This document shows positions 9,001 through 16,414 of a stretch of DNA of 64,000 nucleotides, in pieces. Every line of letters begins with the position of its first letter. Within the stretch, counting starts at the first letter, position 1. Both the position numbers and the translations under genes were made by a program. The notes under the pieces were generated by a model that did no database searches, was not told the DNA's origin, and was given only the letters and a program-made list of their open reading frames with translations. The stretch spans positions 558,001 to 622,000 of the forward strand of contig NZ_CP133217.1 in assembly GCF_030930995.1 (NCBI RefSeq), given 5' to 3'. The stretch is from Thiothrix subterranea (GTDB lineage Bacteria > Pseudomonadota > Gammaproteobacteria > Thiotrichales > Thiotrichaceae).

Positions 9001-9302
9001 TCCTGCACCGCTTTGCCAATTTGCACGGAAACGCGCTCATCGGCTTTCAATTGCCCGCTCATGACATGATTCAATAAATCTTCGTGAATCCACGCGAAAT
9101 CACCCAGTGCAAACGCTCCCGCCATCCGCCCACTGCCTTTCAGGGTGTGAAAAGCACGGCGGATTTCCACCAAAGCTTCGCGATTGGTTCGCGCCTTGTC
9201 CCATTGCGGGTAAAGCGTTTCCAGATTCTCACTGATTTCGGTCACTTCTTCGCTGAAAATCTCGAAGATGTCTTCCCCCAACGCTTCCCGCAACGCTGAC
9301 AT
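6042..9302 (-). CDS. chpA: ChpA hybrid chemosensory kinase, C-terminal part of a split gene
   Basis: This 1086-residue frame carries the catalytic part of the twitching kinase. Hpt domains have phospho-accepting histidines in FHTLKGSG (His52) and FHTLKGGA (His301). Next come an acidic Pro/Glu linker with 20-residue repeats (about 165-235), a CheA-like dimerisation region (about 470-530) and a histidine-kinase ATPase (N box HLIRNAISHG, G boxes DDGRG and GRGIGMD). A CheW domain and a receiver with Asp1002 in LLDIEMP complete it. It would phosphorylate PilG and PilH in the cytoplasm. The first usable ATG (9302) has no Shine-Dalgarno. The same frame stays open upstream for 41 codons to an A10 run at 9425-9434, where the preceding frame also reads, so this is probably one gene broken there (joined length about 1735 residues, against about 2470 in P. 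aeruginosa). Confidence 0.9.
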   Translation of the reverse strand: MSALREALGEDIFEIFSEEVTEISENLETLYPQWDKARTNREALVEIRRAFHTLKGSGRMAGAFALGDFAWIHEDLLNHVMSGQLKADERVSVQIGKAVQELRARLDFFLNASQKDARVERIIAEAETVLLPPEAAPLETWDFSAAEPIVKPAPLPEPLPEPLPELLPEPVLDFISDIEPESVPVPEPESVLDFISDIEPESVPAPEPESVLDFISDIEPESVPTPASEPVFDFVTTLEPAPESAPEVDDAAEADAESRMIWQLFWEEVPEQLQALDRNLENLRESPEERDIIRELEREFHTLKGGARMAQLASLADVSHDAETLLSHLHGVGRVSDADIEHLQVAVDRLHTLTEALNQPNAPVNTPPISMIPATPVVAEPPNLAAVAPLVAPMPAPLADAWVRQRTAQAESGSLLERLLQEQADSLPDISVLDSTSRATPAPDATPSSSANVSNPHETIRLPALFVDNLIDRVVELNVQQVHMSEHLSSMGMDVDELVRTVARLRQQIRTLEVESEARIHDGRSKRLQASKTSTNANAADFDPLEMDQYAEVQRISRSLAESLNDLVNLEVDLAAQVRKGEQLLQADMRTTRKLQRDLLDTRLVAVTMLVPRLRRLTRQVASELGKQVALEVQGEDCELDRNLLQNMTAPLEHLIRNAISHGLETPEEREQAGKAPTGNITLTISRDDNEIVIRFRDDGRGLNRERLRQRAIEMGLVGKGLELPEAELDRLILRPGFSTAETISQISGRGIGMDVVHSELKALGGSLQISSTPGEGTTFAMHLPFTLVVNPVLLVEVQTQVYALPITGVQGLARLSGQQLHAALQADADKLMFAGEAYALHHLAEVLGGQRVEPVFAADERFPVVFIQWQGRALAWIIDHIRGRREVVLQPLGTLFKSCRLYSAATVAPDGSVYLVPDMAELARLAETASALPLVLAVEEMPAPAEPNGPPRVLVVDDSITVRRVTEKFLNSREYTVLTAKDGMEALERIAEFQPNVVLLDIEMPRMDGFELLGHLRRDPQWARLPVIMISSRTAQKHREHAGALGATGFLGKPYQNDVLLDALQEVLASGHDANNTHEWEDQPA
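8641..8800 (-). repeat. 60-bp tandem repeats in the ChpA linker
   Basis: Two full 60-bp units (8641-8700 and 8701-8760) differ at only two positions, and a third unit starts at 8761 and decays after about 32 bp. Each encodes a 20-residue acidic module rich in Pro, Glu and Ser with a Val-Leu-Asp-Phe-Ile-Ser-Asp-Ile core. Shorter Pro-Glu-Pro-Leu repeats follow (about 8805-8850). The tract separates the first and second Hpt domains and probably varies in length between strains. Confidence 0.9.
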
Positions 9303-9349
9303 GGCGGGGAGTGCGGGCGGCGGCGGTAACGTGACCGCCGTTTCAGCGT

Positions 9350-11170
9350 CTACGCGGGAACTAATGTCGGCTGGATCGGCATCCGTAAGCGTTGCAGTAA
9401 AGTCGATGGTGTGCGCTGTTGCGCTTTTTTTTTTGCCTCAACGTCCGCTTCCAGCGCGTCAAGATTCACATCATTCAACAGATTCAAATCGCTGGAATGA
9501 TCCAACTCTCGCAGTTTGGCAAACCCAGTCGGTAACAAGGACAAATAATCTTCCTGATGCAACCGTGCCGATACTGACGCTTCAAACAGGGTCAGAATGT
9601 CCGCAAACGTCGACAGTTCATCCAAGGATGGCTGGCGCTGGTGTGCCAATAAATCTTCGCGGACGTAGCGCACCGCCGTATCCACCAACGGTAACAATTC
9701 GCTCGTTCCCGCAATCGTCAATGCGCCGCTGATGTTTTCCAACAAGGTCGCCACATCTTCCAAGCACACGAATGCCCAGCCTTCTTTGTAGAACGCCACC
9801 ATGCGGGTTTGCGCACGGCTCAATTCTGTCAGCGTTGAGCGCAACAGGCTGCGTTCATCCGAGGGGTCGGGAGTATCATTGTCTGGGCTGAAAATGGTTT
9901 CGGTTAAATCGTGTCCGGTTTCGGCGTATTCGCTGAGAACCTTTTCCAAACGGGCGTAGTGGGTACTAATCCCCAACATGGCTTCTAAATCTTGCGCCGT
10001 GCCGCTGGCTAAACGCTCTTTTAACGCTGTGGCTAACCCAGAAGTCAGGTTGCCTGCTTGCCCCAAGCCCAACATTGCCAAGGTGCTGGCAAGATTTTCG
10101 GTTTTATCCGCGAGTTTACCCAGCAATTCGGGTTGGCGTTCTTGGTCTTGCATCGCATCGAGAATGCTTTGCAAGTTACGCAATTCTTCGGTGACAGAAG
10201 CAGCCACCGCCCGCCACATATCACGCCCCGGTGTGGTGTAATAATGGCGCAATTCATCCAAGGTTTCGCCTTGTGGCAAATACAAATCCAAGTGATAAGC
10301 CGCTTTGACTTTATCGGCAATCGCCGCACCCGGCTCGGCTAACCCAATGTAGTACAACAGGTTTTTAATGAATTCATCCGAGAGAACGCGGTCATAACGG
10401 GCTTCACCCATTTCGGCAAAGCGACGGATTTCACGTTCCAGCCGCCCCACCAACATTTTGACAGCAGTGCCCTGTTCCAAGCGCCCGTGTTCCAGCGCAT
10501 CGGTCAAACCGGAGGCAATCCACCACAACGAACGCAAGCGCTGGCTGCGATTGAGCTTAATCATATTGTCAGTGACTTTTCCCGCCGCCTGCAACATGCG
10601 TTCGGGTTGTTCCTGACGAAACCAGCCCAACAAGGCTTTCTGTAAGAAAAAGCGTAATTTGGTACTGACCTGCTGTAATTTTTCCAGCGGCAATGCCACG
10701 TATTCACTCGTGCCAATCACCGCATCACTGGCATGACCGTCTTCTGGCAGGAAAATCAAATGCTCCGACAACAATTCCGCATCACGGGAAGCGCGTAAGT
10801 TATTCAGCGTTGGCAACACAATCACCGGCAAGTCGGCATAGCCTTCCTGCAAATGTTTGAGGTATTCCGACAATTGCAGCAAACCTTCGGCAACCGCATC
10901 TTGCGCCGCACGCAAATTTTCCACCCGATCTTGAATCAGGGCATCCAACAACAGCACGAGTTCGCGGCTGAGCATGGAGACACCGCTGGCATCCAGTATT
11001 TCTAACACCCCATTCAAGTGGCGGCAAGTTTCACGGCTGGCACTTAATTCACTCTTGTCCGTCGTCTCGGTGTAACGCCCAAAGGACTGCCGTGCTTGCT
11101 CAATTGCCAGCTCCGTGTCTTTGATGATCCACCCAAGACGGCTTGCCAAACTTGATTTATCCGAAATCAT
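9350..11170 (-). CDS. chpA: ChpA N-terminal part (degenerate Hpt region), split gene
   Basis: A 606-residue all-helical frame matching the N-terminal region of ChpA, where several Hpt-like bundles mostly lack a phosphorylatable histidine. The start at 11170 follows an AGGTG Shine-Dalgarno; a start 78 bp further upstream would lie inside pilJ. The frame runs into an A10 tract (9425-9434), after which it reads only 24 more codons, while the other frame continues into the kinase part. A one-base -1 shift at the A-run joins both into a single ChpA. Whether the break is a mutation, a phase-variable switch, programmed slippage or a sequencing error cannot be told here. Confidence 0.8.
   Translation of the reverse strand: MISDKSSLASRLGWIIKDTELAIEQARQSFGRYTETTDKSELSASRETCRHLNGVLEILDASGVSMLSRELVLLLDALIQDRVENLRAAQDAVAEGLLQLSEYLKHLQEGYADLPVIVLPTLNNLRASRDAELLSEHLIFLPEDGHASDAVIGTSEYVALPLEKLQQVSTKLRFFLQKALLGWFRQEQPERMLQAAGKVTDNMIKLNRSQRLRSLWWIASGLTDALEHGRLEQGTAVKMLVGRLEREIRRFAEMGEARYDRVLSDEFIKNLLYYIGLAEPGAAIADKVKAAYHLDLYLPQGETLDELRHYYTTPGRDMWRAVAASVTEELRNLQSILDAMQDQERQPELLGKLADKTENLASTLAMLGLGQAGNLTSGLATALKERLASGTAQDLEAMLGISTHYARLEKVLSEYAETGHDLTETIFSPDNDTPDPSDERSLLRSTLTELSRAQTRMVAFYKEGWAFVCLEDVATLLENISGALTIAGTSELLPLVDTAVRYVREDLLAHQRQPSLDELSTFADILTLFEASVSARLHQEDYLSLLPTGFAKLRELDHSSDLNLLNDVNLDALEADVEAKKKAQQRTPSTLLQRLRMPIQPTLVPA
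9425..9434 (-). repeat. A10 homopolymer at the chpA frame break
   Basis: Ten consecutive A on the coding (minus) strand, preceded by GC and followed by GCGC. With ten A the upstream frame reads Ala-Lys-Lys-Lys-Ala and ends 24 codons later. With eleven A, or a -1 slip, it reads Ala-Lys-Lys-Lys-Lys-Ser (or the same with one Lys fewer) and enters the kinase frame. Confidence 0.95.
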
Positions 11171-11183
11171 ATTGCACCTGTCA

Positions 11184-12323
11184 TTATTGTTTTTCTTCGG
11201 CGAGATTGAAATCCGCGATAGCACCGCGCAAATCAGCCGCTGTCGCATTCAGATCCGTGACCAAATCTCTGGTTTCTTCACTGTAACGGGCGGTTTGCTG
11301 GGTGATTTCCTGAATCGCACTCATGGTATTCACCACTTGACCCGCCATATTCGCCTGTTTGCCTGCTGCCTCGGAGATATTACCGATCAAACGTGCCAGA
11401 CCCACGGTAACATCTTCCACTTCATCGAGCGCAGCACCGGCTAATTCGGCATTCCGCGCCCCATCCACCACTTTCGCGGTGGTTTCTTCCATCGACGCCA
11501 TTACCTCGCTGGTATCGGCTTGCATGGTACGAATCAGCACATCAATCTTGCGGGAAGCCTCCCCCGCTTGTTGCGCCAATTGCTGCATTTCATCCGCCAA
11601 GCGCCGAAAACCCGCATTGCCTTGAGCACTGCCGCTCATCGCTTGGCTGGAGCTGGTTTGAATCGACGCATTCAGTGCCAGAATATTCGTCTGTTCCGCA
11701 ATGTCATTCATCAGGCGCACAATGTCGCCCACTTCTTGCGAACTTTCCCCCAAGCGTTTCAGGCGTTTGGAGGTTGCTTGAATTTTTTCGCGAATCGCGC
11801 CCATGTCCGCAATCGTGGCACGCACGGTATGCGCCCCCGCTTGCGAAATATCCAAGGATTTGCGGGCAACGTCGGTGGAACTCGATGCGTTGCGCGACAC
11901 TTTTTGAATGGATTTCGTCATGGTCGCAATCGCGGCGGTAACAACCCCAATTTCCTGCGCTTGGCGAGCCGTTGCCCCGGCTAAACTGTTGATGCGGGTA
12001 TCGGCATCCTTTGCAAAGCCCGTCAGACGGTGCGAGGTCATATCCACCCGCAATACCAAGGTTTGCAAGGCATCCACCGCGTAATTGACCGCATCGGCAA
12101 TCGCGCCGGTCACGTCTTCCGTCACCGTCGCCCGCATGGTCAAATCACCATCCGCCAGTGAACTCATTTCATCCAGCAACCGCAATACCGCTTGTTGTTG
12201 CTGGCGAGCTTCACCCGCTGATTGGGTATGCATTTGGCGTTTTAAGTGCAGTAATAACACCCCCATCACCAATAACAGCAGCAGCAATACCGCAATAATA
12301 ATCTGATAAGCCAGCAGACTCAT
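11184..12323 (-). CDS. pilJ: PilJ-type methyl-accepting chemotaxis protein lacking the periplasmic sensor
   Basis: A 379-residue chemoreceptor between pilI and chpA. One N-terminal membrane helix (about residues 4-26) leads directly into a HAMP-like/coiled-coil region and an MCP signalling hairpin with the core Gln-Thr-Asn-Ile-Leu-Ala-Leu-Asn-Ala-Ser. P. aeruginosa PilJ is about 680 residues with two membrane helices flanking tandem periplasmic PilJ domains; here that whole sensory part is absent. The hairpin tip departs from the usual Ala-Gly-Glu-x-Gly-Arg-Gly-Phe pattern, with a Ser/Gln-rich stretch before Gly-Phe-Arg-Arg. The start overlaps the pilI stop (TAATG). It should still couple PilI/ChpC and ChpA but would sense from the cytoplasm or membrane. 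Confidence 0.88.
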   Translation of the reverse strand: MSLLAYQIIIAVLLLLLLVMGVLLLHLKRQMHTQSAGEARQQQQAVLRLLDEMSSLADGDLTMRATVTEDVTGAIADAVNYAVDALQTLVLRVDMTSHRLTGFAKDADTRINSLAGATARQAQEIGVVTAAIATMTKSIQKVSRNASSSTDVARKSLDISQAGAHTVRATIADMGAIREKIQATSKRLKRLGESSQEVGDIVRLMNDIAEQTNILALNASIQTSSSQAMSGSAQGNAGFRRLADEMQQLAQQAGEASRKIDVLIRTMQADTSEVMASMEETTAKVVDGARNAELAGAALDEVEDVTVGLARLIGNISEAAGKQANMAGQVVNTMSAIQEITQQTARYSEETRDLVTDLNATAADLRGAIADFNLAEEKQ

Positions 12324-12850
12324 TAGCGCATCTCCCCACTTTCCAGTGCGGCCACCAATTTGAATGCCTCCAGCACCGCGACGGGCTGATCATCCAACAG
12401 CAACCATTGGCGCGTAAAGCGTAGCCAATCAGCCGCTAATGCAGGCGGTGCATCACACACCGGGGTATCCGACCAAATATGCCGCACGCCTTCAAAATTA
12501 CCCGCTTGTAAGCCGAACCACTCTTGCGAACCACGCACCACAAACGCCCGCCCTAAGGTGGTCGTGCGCTCTTTTCCCAGCAATAAACCCGCCACATCCA
12601 CCAGCGTCACCAGTTGAGCACGGCAATAAATCACCCCATTAACCCACGCAGGCACGCCCCGCACACCCGCAACACTGGCTGGAGTCACCACCTCTTCGAC
12701 TTGATCACAAGGAATCAGGCACAGCAAATCACCAACATGCACCTGAAAGCCCGACCATTCCTGCAATTCTTGCGCGTGATGTTGGCGTGAGCGGCGTTTT
12801 TTTTCGCGTAATAAGGCCAAGCCCGCCAGTAATTCGTAAGGGTTAGCCAT
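12323..12850 (-). CDS. pilI: CheW-like adaptor PilI
   Basis: A 175-residue protein with one CheW domain following a basic, Arg/Lys-rich N-terminal helix (about residues 10-25). PilI links the PilJ receptor to the ChpA kinase in the twitching-motility pathway. The ATG at 12850 overlaps the pilH stop by 8 bp; a start 30 bp upstream would overlap more. The pattern Gly-Val-Pro-Ala-Trp-Val-Asn-Gly-Val-Ile-Tyr resembles the CheW Arg-Gly-hyd-hyd-Asn-hyd-Arg-Gly segment, with the invariant Arg-Gly changed to Ile-Tyr-Cys-Arg. The start of pilJ overlaps its stop codon. Confidence 0.88.
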   Translation of the reverse strand: MANPYELLAGLALLREKKRRSRQHHAQELQEWSGFQVHVGDLLCLIPCDQVEEVVTPASVAGVRGVPAWVNGVIYCRAQLVTLVDVAGLLLGKERTTTLGRAFVVRGSQEWFGLQAGNFEGVRHIWSDTPVCDAPPALAADWLRFTRQWLLLDDQPVAVLEAFKLVAALESGEMR

Positions 12851-13229
12851 GTTTGCCAGCCTTAATGGCAAACTGCGCAATGGTTTCCAGCAAGACTTTG
12901 GGTTCGACCGGCTTGACCAAGTAAGCTTTCGCCCCTTGACGCAATGCCCATACCCGATCGGTTTCGGTGGATTTGGAACTGCATACCACGATGGGAATGT
13001 GCGCCGTTTCAGGGGAACGGGTTAATTCGCGCGTGGCCTGAAACCCATTCAGCAAAGGCATTACCACATCCATCAGGATCACATCCGGCTGACGGGCTTT
13101 GGCAACATCAATGCCCTCCTGACCGTTGCAGGCAACGCTTACCTGATAGCCCTTTTTTTCCAGCAATGCGGTGAAAATACGGGATTCAGTCAACGAATCG
13201 TCGATGATCAGTACATGCAGCCCAGACAT
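12843..13229 (-). CDS. pilH: Response regulator PilH
   Basis: A 128-residue single-domain receiver. The acidic pair is in hyd-hyd-Asp-Asp-Ser, the phospho-acceptor Asp is in LMDVVMP, and the conserved Lys is in Tyr-Leu-Val-Lys-Pro. In the Pil-Chp system PilH acts with PilG downstream of ChpA, influencing PilT-driven pilus retraction or acting as a phosphate sink. The ATG at 13229 is preceded by AAGGGGG and lies 11 bp inside the end of pilG; a more upstream start would overlap by another 21 bp. The assignment as PilH rather than PilG rests on order in the operon. Confidence 0.88.
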   Translation of the reverse strand: MSGLHVLIIDDSLTESRIFTALLEKKGYQVSVACNGQEGIDVAKARQPDVILMDVVMPLLNGFQATRELTRSPETAHIPIVVCSSKSTETDRVWALRQGAKAYLVKPVEPKVLLETIAQFAIKAGKHG

Positions 13230-13239
13230 AACATCCCCC

Positions 13240-13719
13240 TTACTCGTCAATCAAATCAATGAAAGGCAATTCAGGGGTTTCTGCTGGCGCAACCGGCGGC
13301 TTAGGCGCTTCGGGCAACTTGACGTGCGTGTAAATAGCCGCCAGCAAATCGTCTTTGGTGAACGGTTTGGTTAGGTACTTATCAGAACCCGCTAAACGCC
13401 CCCGCGCCATGTCAAAAATGCTGTCTTTGCTCGATAACAGGATAACCGGCGTGTCGCGGTACTGGCGGTTTGCTTTGATGAGGGCGCAAGTTTGGTAGCC
13501 ATCCAAGCGTGGCATCATAATATCCACGAAAATAACATCCGGTTTAAAGGAGGCTATTTTTGATAAGGACTCAAAACCATCACCGGCAGTCACCACCCAG
13601 CAGCCTTGCTCAGTGAGTAACACTTCAGCCGTGCGCAGAATGGTTTTGCTGTCATCCACGACGACAACTTTCAGGCCGGTCAGGTCGCGTTCAGGCGTAT
13701 TATTTAGGGTATCAGGCAT
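13240..13719 (-). CDS. pilG: Response regulator PilG
   Basis: A 159-residue receiver protein, first gene of the Pil-Chp operon. It has the acidic pair in VVVVDDS, the phospho-acceptor Asp in IFVDIMMPRLDG and Lys in Tyr-Leu-Thr-Lys-Pro-Phe. A Pro-rich C-terminal extension of about 25 residues ends in acidic residues. In Pseudomonas PilG controls pilus extension and, through FimL/FimV, cAMP synthesis by CyaB. A GTG at 13725 is an alternative start and has the better-placed AGG. The 138 bp upstream (13726-13863) hold no confident promoter. Confidence 0.9.
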   Translation of the reverse strand: MPDTLNNTPERDLTGLKVVVVDDSKTILRTAEVLLTEQGCWVVTAGDGFESLSKIASFKPDVIFVDIMMPRLDGYQTCALIKANRQYRDTPVILLSSKDSIFDMARGRLAGSDKYLTKPFTKDDLLAAIYTHVKLPEAPKPPVAPAETPELPFIDLIDE

Positions 13720-13863
13720 ATTCACACTTTAACCTAGTTCGTTGTTTTTGTAATTATTACAGACTAACCGACCTACTGAGCAAGCGTGCGCTTACCAAAG
13801 GACTTTATGCTCAACAGTTTACCCAACGCAGCGCCCGAATACCCAAGCTTTTCAGACAAACTG

Positions 13864-14727
13864 TCATGCCGCTAAGGAATAATAATCGCCAGCCACCAAG
13901 GTAACATGGGTAATTTCCGGCGAACAATTCCGACGAATCGGCAAGCCAGTAGAGCCAATCCCGCGACTGGTATAAACCCACGACTCATTCACCCGATACA
14001 GCCCCTGCACGTATTTACGCCCCAAGTACGGGCGGATAAACGGCTTACCCGGTTTGAGTTGCACTTGTCCGCCGTGCGTATGCCCAGATAATTGCAACGA
14101 GATACGGGTATCATCCGCGTACCAATCCAGCATATCCGGCTCATGTGCCAGCAATACCACCGGCTTGTTACCGCGTAATTTATCCAATGTCGCCTTAATG
14201 TCAGGTTTACCGAGCCAACCATCATCAATGCCCGCCAGATGAAACACGCCGCCACTGTGCTGAATATCCAAGCCTTCATTGCGCAATACCGGAATCCCGT
14301 GCTTGGCGAAAGTGGCCTCAATCAATACCGGGTCAGTTTTAATATCGTGGTTGCCCATGACCGCAAACACGCCGTAACGCGCATTCAATCGCGCCAACAC
14401 GGGTACAAGGTCGAGAATATCTTCGCCGTCGTGCCACACGTAATCGCCTGTTAATACGACCAAATCCGGTTTGAGGGCGTTGGTTTTTTCCACCGCCCGC
14501 TCAATGTGTTCGACCTGTGTGTAGGGGCGCAAATGCATGTCGGTGAGCTGCACAATCGTGAAACCCTCCAACGCTGGCGGCAAATTTTTCACCGGAATTT
14601 CCACAAATTCTTCCACCAGCCAACGAATTTCATTGGTGCGTTCCGCGTGGCGATCATCGTGGAAATAATTCATGCGCCCGATGCGGTTAAGTACCCGCTG
14701 GGGTGTCATTGCCGCTGCTTTCAACAT
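13864..14727 (-). CDS. Calcineurin-like metallophosphoesterase (YkuE/YaeI type)
   Basis: A 287-residue enzyme with the complete dinuclear metal motif set: LTDMHLRPY, GDYVWHD, GNHD, a later His in LLAHEPD and SGHTHGGQ near the C-terminus. The spacing matches the YaeI/YkuE group, which acts on membrane-associated phospho-substrates. Some members hydrolyse UDP-2,3-diacylglucosamine, but that cannot be assigned from sequence alone. No classical signal peptide or strong membrane helix is seen, unlike many family members, so it is probably cytoplasmic or peripheral. The start is supported by AGAGG 8 bp upstream. It follows the FMN reductase gene by 15 bp, so the two are likely co-transcribed. Confidence 0.85.
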   Translation of the reverse strand: MLKAAAMTPQRVLNRIGRMNYFHDDRHAERTNEIRWLVEEFVEIPVKNLPPALEGFTIVQLTDMHLRPYTQVEHIERAVEKTNALKPDLVVLTGDYVWHDGEDILDLVPVLARLNARYGVFAVMGNHDIKTDPVLIEATFAKHGIPVLRNEGLDIQHSGGVFHLAGIDDGWLGKPDIKATLDKLRGNKPVVLLAHEPDMLDWYADDTRISLQLSGHTHGGQVQLKPGKPFIRPYLGRKYVQGLYRVNESWVYTSRGIGSTGLPIRRNCSPEITHVTLVAGDYYSLAA

Positions 14728-14742
14728 GCTAGTAGCCTCTGG

Positions 14743-15357
14743 TTACATGCCGAAACGGAACACATCCGTTTCAGTCACACCGGATTCGCGCACACTTTTC
14801 AGTGCCGTTGCATAAGCGCAGAGGATTCCCCCGGCATACACAATACGCTCACGGAAATAAGTGTCCGCTTCCGGTTGGTTTTGTGTCGGATCCGCATTGA
14901 GGACAGATTCCACATTGCGCACAATTAATTGTTCAGGAATGTAGCAAATACGGTTATTTTTGTAACTGCTCATCCGCAATTCTGCCACGGGGTAAGCGCC
15001 ACCATCGGAGGAGGAAACCGCCACAATCAAGGCCGGTTTATGCGCGAGTTCACCCGCTCCCCATAGCAAAAAGAAATTCTTTAGCCCCGCCGGTACTTGC
15101 CCGTGCCATTCCGGGGCAATGATGACAAACCCATCACTGGCTGCCAGTTTTTCCGATAAAGGGTTGAGTAATGCCTGCCAGTTGGCATCGCCGTTCCAAA
15201 TGCCTTCATCCCACAGCGGTAACGGATTGCCTGCCAAGGAAAACACTTCCGTCGCGGTTGCTTGCTTATTATCCAGCAACGCTTGCGCGATGTGATGCGC
15301 TACTTTGTCGCTTTGCGAATGGTTGCGATGGCTGCCGCTAATAATCATAATTTTCAT
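14743..15357 (-). CDS. NADPH-dependent FMN reductase family flavoprotein
   Basis: A 204-residue flavodoxin-fold protein. The N-terminal phosphate-binding loop Ser-Gly-Ser-His-Arg-Asn-His-Ser-Gln-Ser and the mid-protein segment Pro-Glu-Trp-His-Gly-Gln-Val-Pro-Ala-Gly-Leu-Lys-Asn are characteristic of the FMN_red family (quinone, azo or chromate reductases). The central segment binds the flavin isoalloxazine ring. The substrate cannot be assigned. A GGAGAAGG Shine-Dalgarno precedes the ATG. It lies between the terminator of the DsrE gene and the phosphoesterase gene. Confidence 0.88.
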   Translation of the reverse strand: MKIMIISGSHRNHSQSDKVAHHIAQALLDNKQATATEVFSLAGNPLPLWDEGIWNGDANWQALLNPLSEKLAASDGFVIIAPEWHGQVPAGLKNFFLLWGAGELAHKPALIVAVSSSDGGAYPVAELRMSSYKNNRICYIPEQLIVRNVESVLNADPTQNQPEADTYFRERIVYAGGILCAYATALKSVRESGVTETDVFRFGM

Positions 15358-15375
15358 ACTACGCCTTCTCCAAGT

Positions 15376-15402
15376 AAAAAGCCGGGATATACCCGGCTTT
15401 TT
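15376..15402 (-). terminator. Bidirectional intrinsic terminator after the DsrE gene
   Basis: A 6-bp GC stem (15381-15386 / 15392-15397) with A5 on one side and T5 on the other, so it works in either direction. It separates the DsrE-family gene (ending 15429) from the FMN reductase gene. Confidence 0.88.
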
Positions 15403-15428
15403 AGTGACTGTCTAATAACCTTCGGAAA

Positions 15429-15893
15429 TCAGATGTACAAGCAAATGTCGGCATCACCCGCGAAATCGAAGAACATCGCCGCACCCGCGTATTCCACATC
15501 GCCAATGAAGTCTTTGGTCTCCATCTCGAACAGGTCAACGGTCATTTGGCACGCGATGAATTTGACATCGGCTTCCTGACACAGTTCACGCAATTCCGCC
15601 AAATCCGCCACGCCCTTGTCCGCCATTTTCTTTTTCATCATGGAGGTCATCATGGCCTGCATACCCGGCAACGCCTGCATCAGGACTGGCACAGGGAACG
15701 GCATTGGCATACCCGGATTCCCCAATGGGCTAACTTGCAGATTCAGGTCTTTCTTCAGCAATTGCAAGCCGTAGAACGTGAAGAAAATCTGTACGTCATA
15801 ACCGAGTGCAGCCGCAGTGGATGCTAAAATGAACGGAGGGTAGCCCCAATCCAATGTACCTTTCGTTGCGATGATCGCCAGCTTTTTGCTCAT
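15429..15893 (-). CDS. DsrE/DsrF-like family protein (DsrE3A type)
   Basis: A 154-residue protein with the DsrE fold: an N-terminal Lys-Lys-Leu-Ala-Ile-Ile-Ala-Thr-Lys-Gly strand, a Met/Pro-rich middle and a C-terminal half with Cys105 and Cys115. In DsrE3A proteins a conserved Cys carries sulfane sulfur and passes it to TusA or a rhodanese. These proteins are encoded with rhodanese-tusA or sHdr genes in sulfur oxidisers. Here a single-domain rhodanese gene lies 90 bp upstream on the same strand, while tusA is not in the window. It is cytoplasmic. A terminator follows the gene. Confidence 0.85.
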   Translation of the reverse strand: MSKKLAIIATKGTLDWGYPPFILASTAAALGYDVQIFFTFYGLQLLKKDLNLQVSPLGNPGMPMPFPVPVLMQALPGMQAMMTSMMKKKMADKGVADLAELRELCQEADVKFIACQMTVDLFEMETKDFIGDVEYAGAAMFFDFAGDADICLYI

Positions 15894-15982
15894 GCTTGAT
15901 GTCTCATGATAAATTGTAACTCACAGGTCAATAAGACCCACCTCTCTCAAATACCCTTCCGACTATAACAGAATTCTCTTAT

Positions 15983-16315
15983 TTAGGCAGCGTTTGGTAA
16001 CACAACTTTCATACCTGATTGATACCACGCGATAATTCCACCGCGTAAGTTCACCGCTTCGATGCCGGTGTTCTGTGCTAAAAACATACAGGCTTGTGCC
16101 GAACGTGCGCCGCTACGGCAATAAAACACGAGCGTTTCATCTTTGGGGAGGTCATTCATGCGCAATGGCAGGGTGTGCAAGGGCATGAATTCTGAGCCTT
16201 CGATAATGCCCTGCGCCACTTCCGAGGCGGAACGCACATCAATTAAGCGGACTTTTTCACCGGAATCCAACATTTTTTGCAAACCAGCAGCGTCAACTTC
16301 ACGAATTCCAAACAT
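15983..16315 (-). CDS. Single-domain rhodanese-like sulfurtransferase
   Basis: A 110-residue rhodanese domain with the active-site loop CRSGARS (Cys66), the family's persulfide-carrying cysteine, and the Asp-Val-Arg motif at residues 26-28. It has no signal peptide and is likely cytoplasmic, similar to GlpE. The ATG at 16315 follows an AGGG; an ATG 18 bp upstream in frame is less likely. With the DsrE gene downstream on the same strand it may form a sulfur-relay pair; that partnership is inferred from position. Confidence 0.88.
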   Translation of the reverse strand: MFGIREVDAAGLQKMLDSGEKVRLIDVRSASEVAQGIIEGSEFMPLHTLPLRMNDLPKDETLVFYCRSGARSAQACMFLAQNTGIEAVNLRGGIIAWYQSGMKVVLPNAA

Positions 16316-16414
16316 AAACAACCCTACATCCAAAGAAATATTAAAACTTACTGATATTCTAATGGAGATAGGGGCGCTGTCAAGTTATGCGCCGCAAAAT
16401 TCAGCGATTACGGC

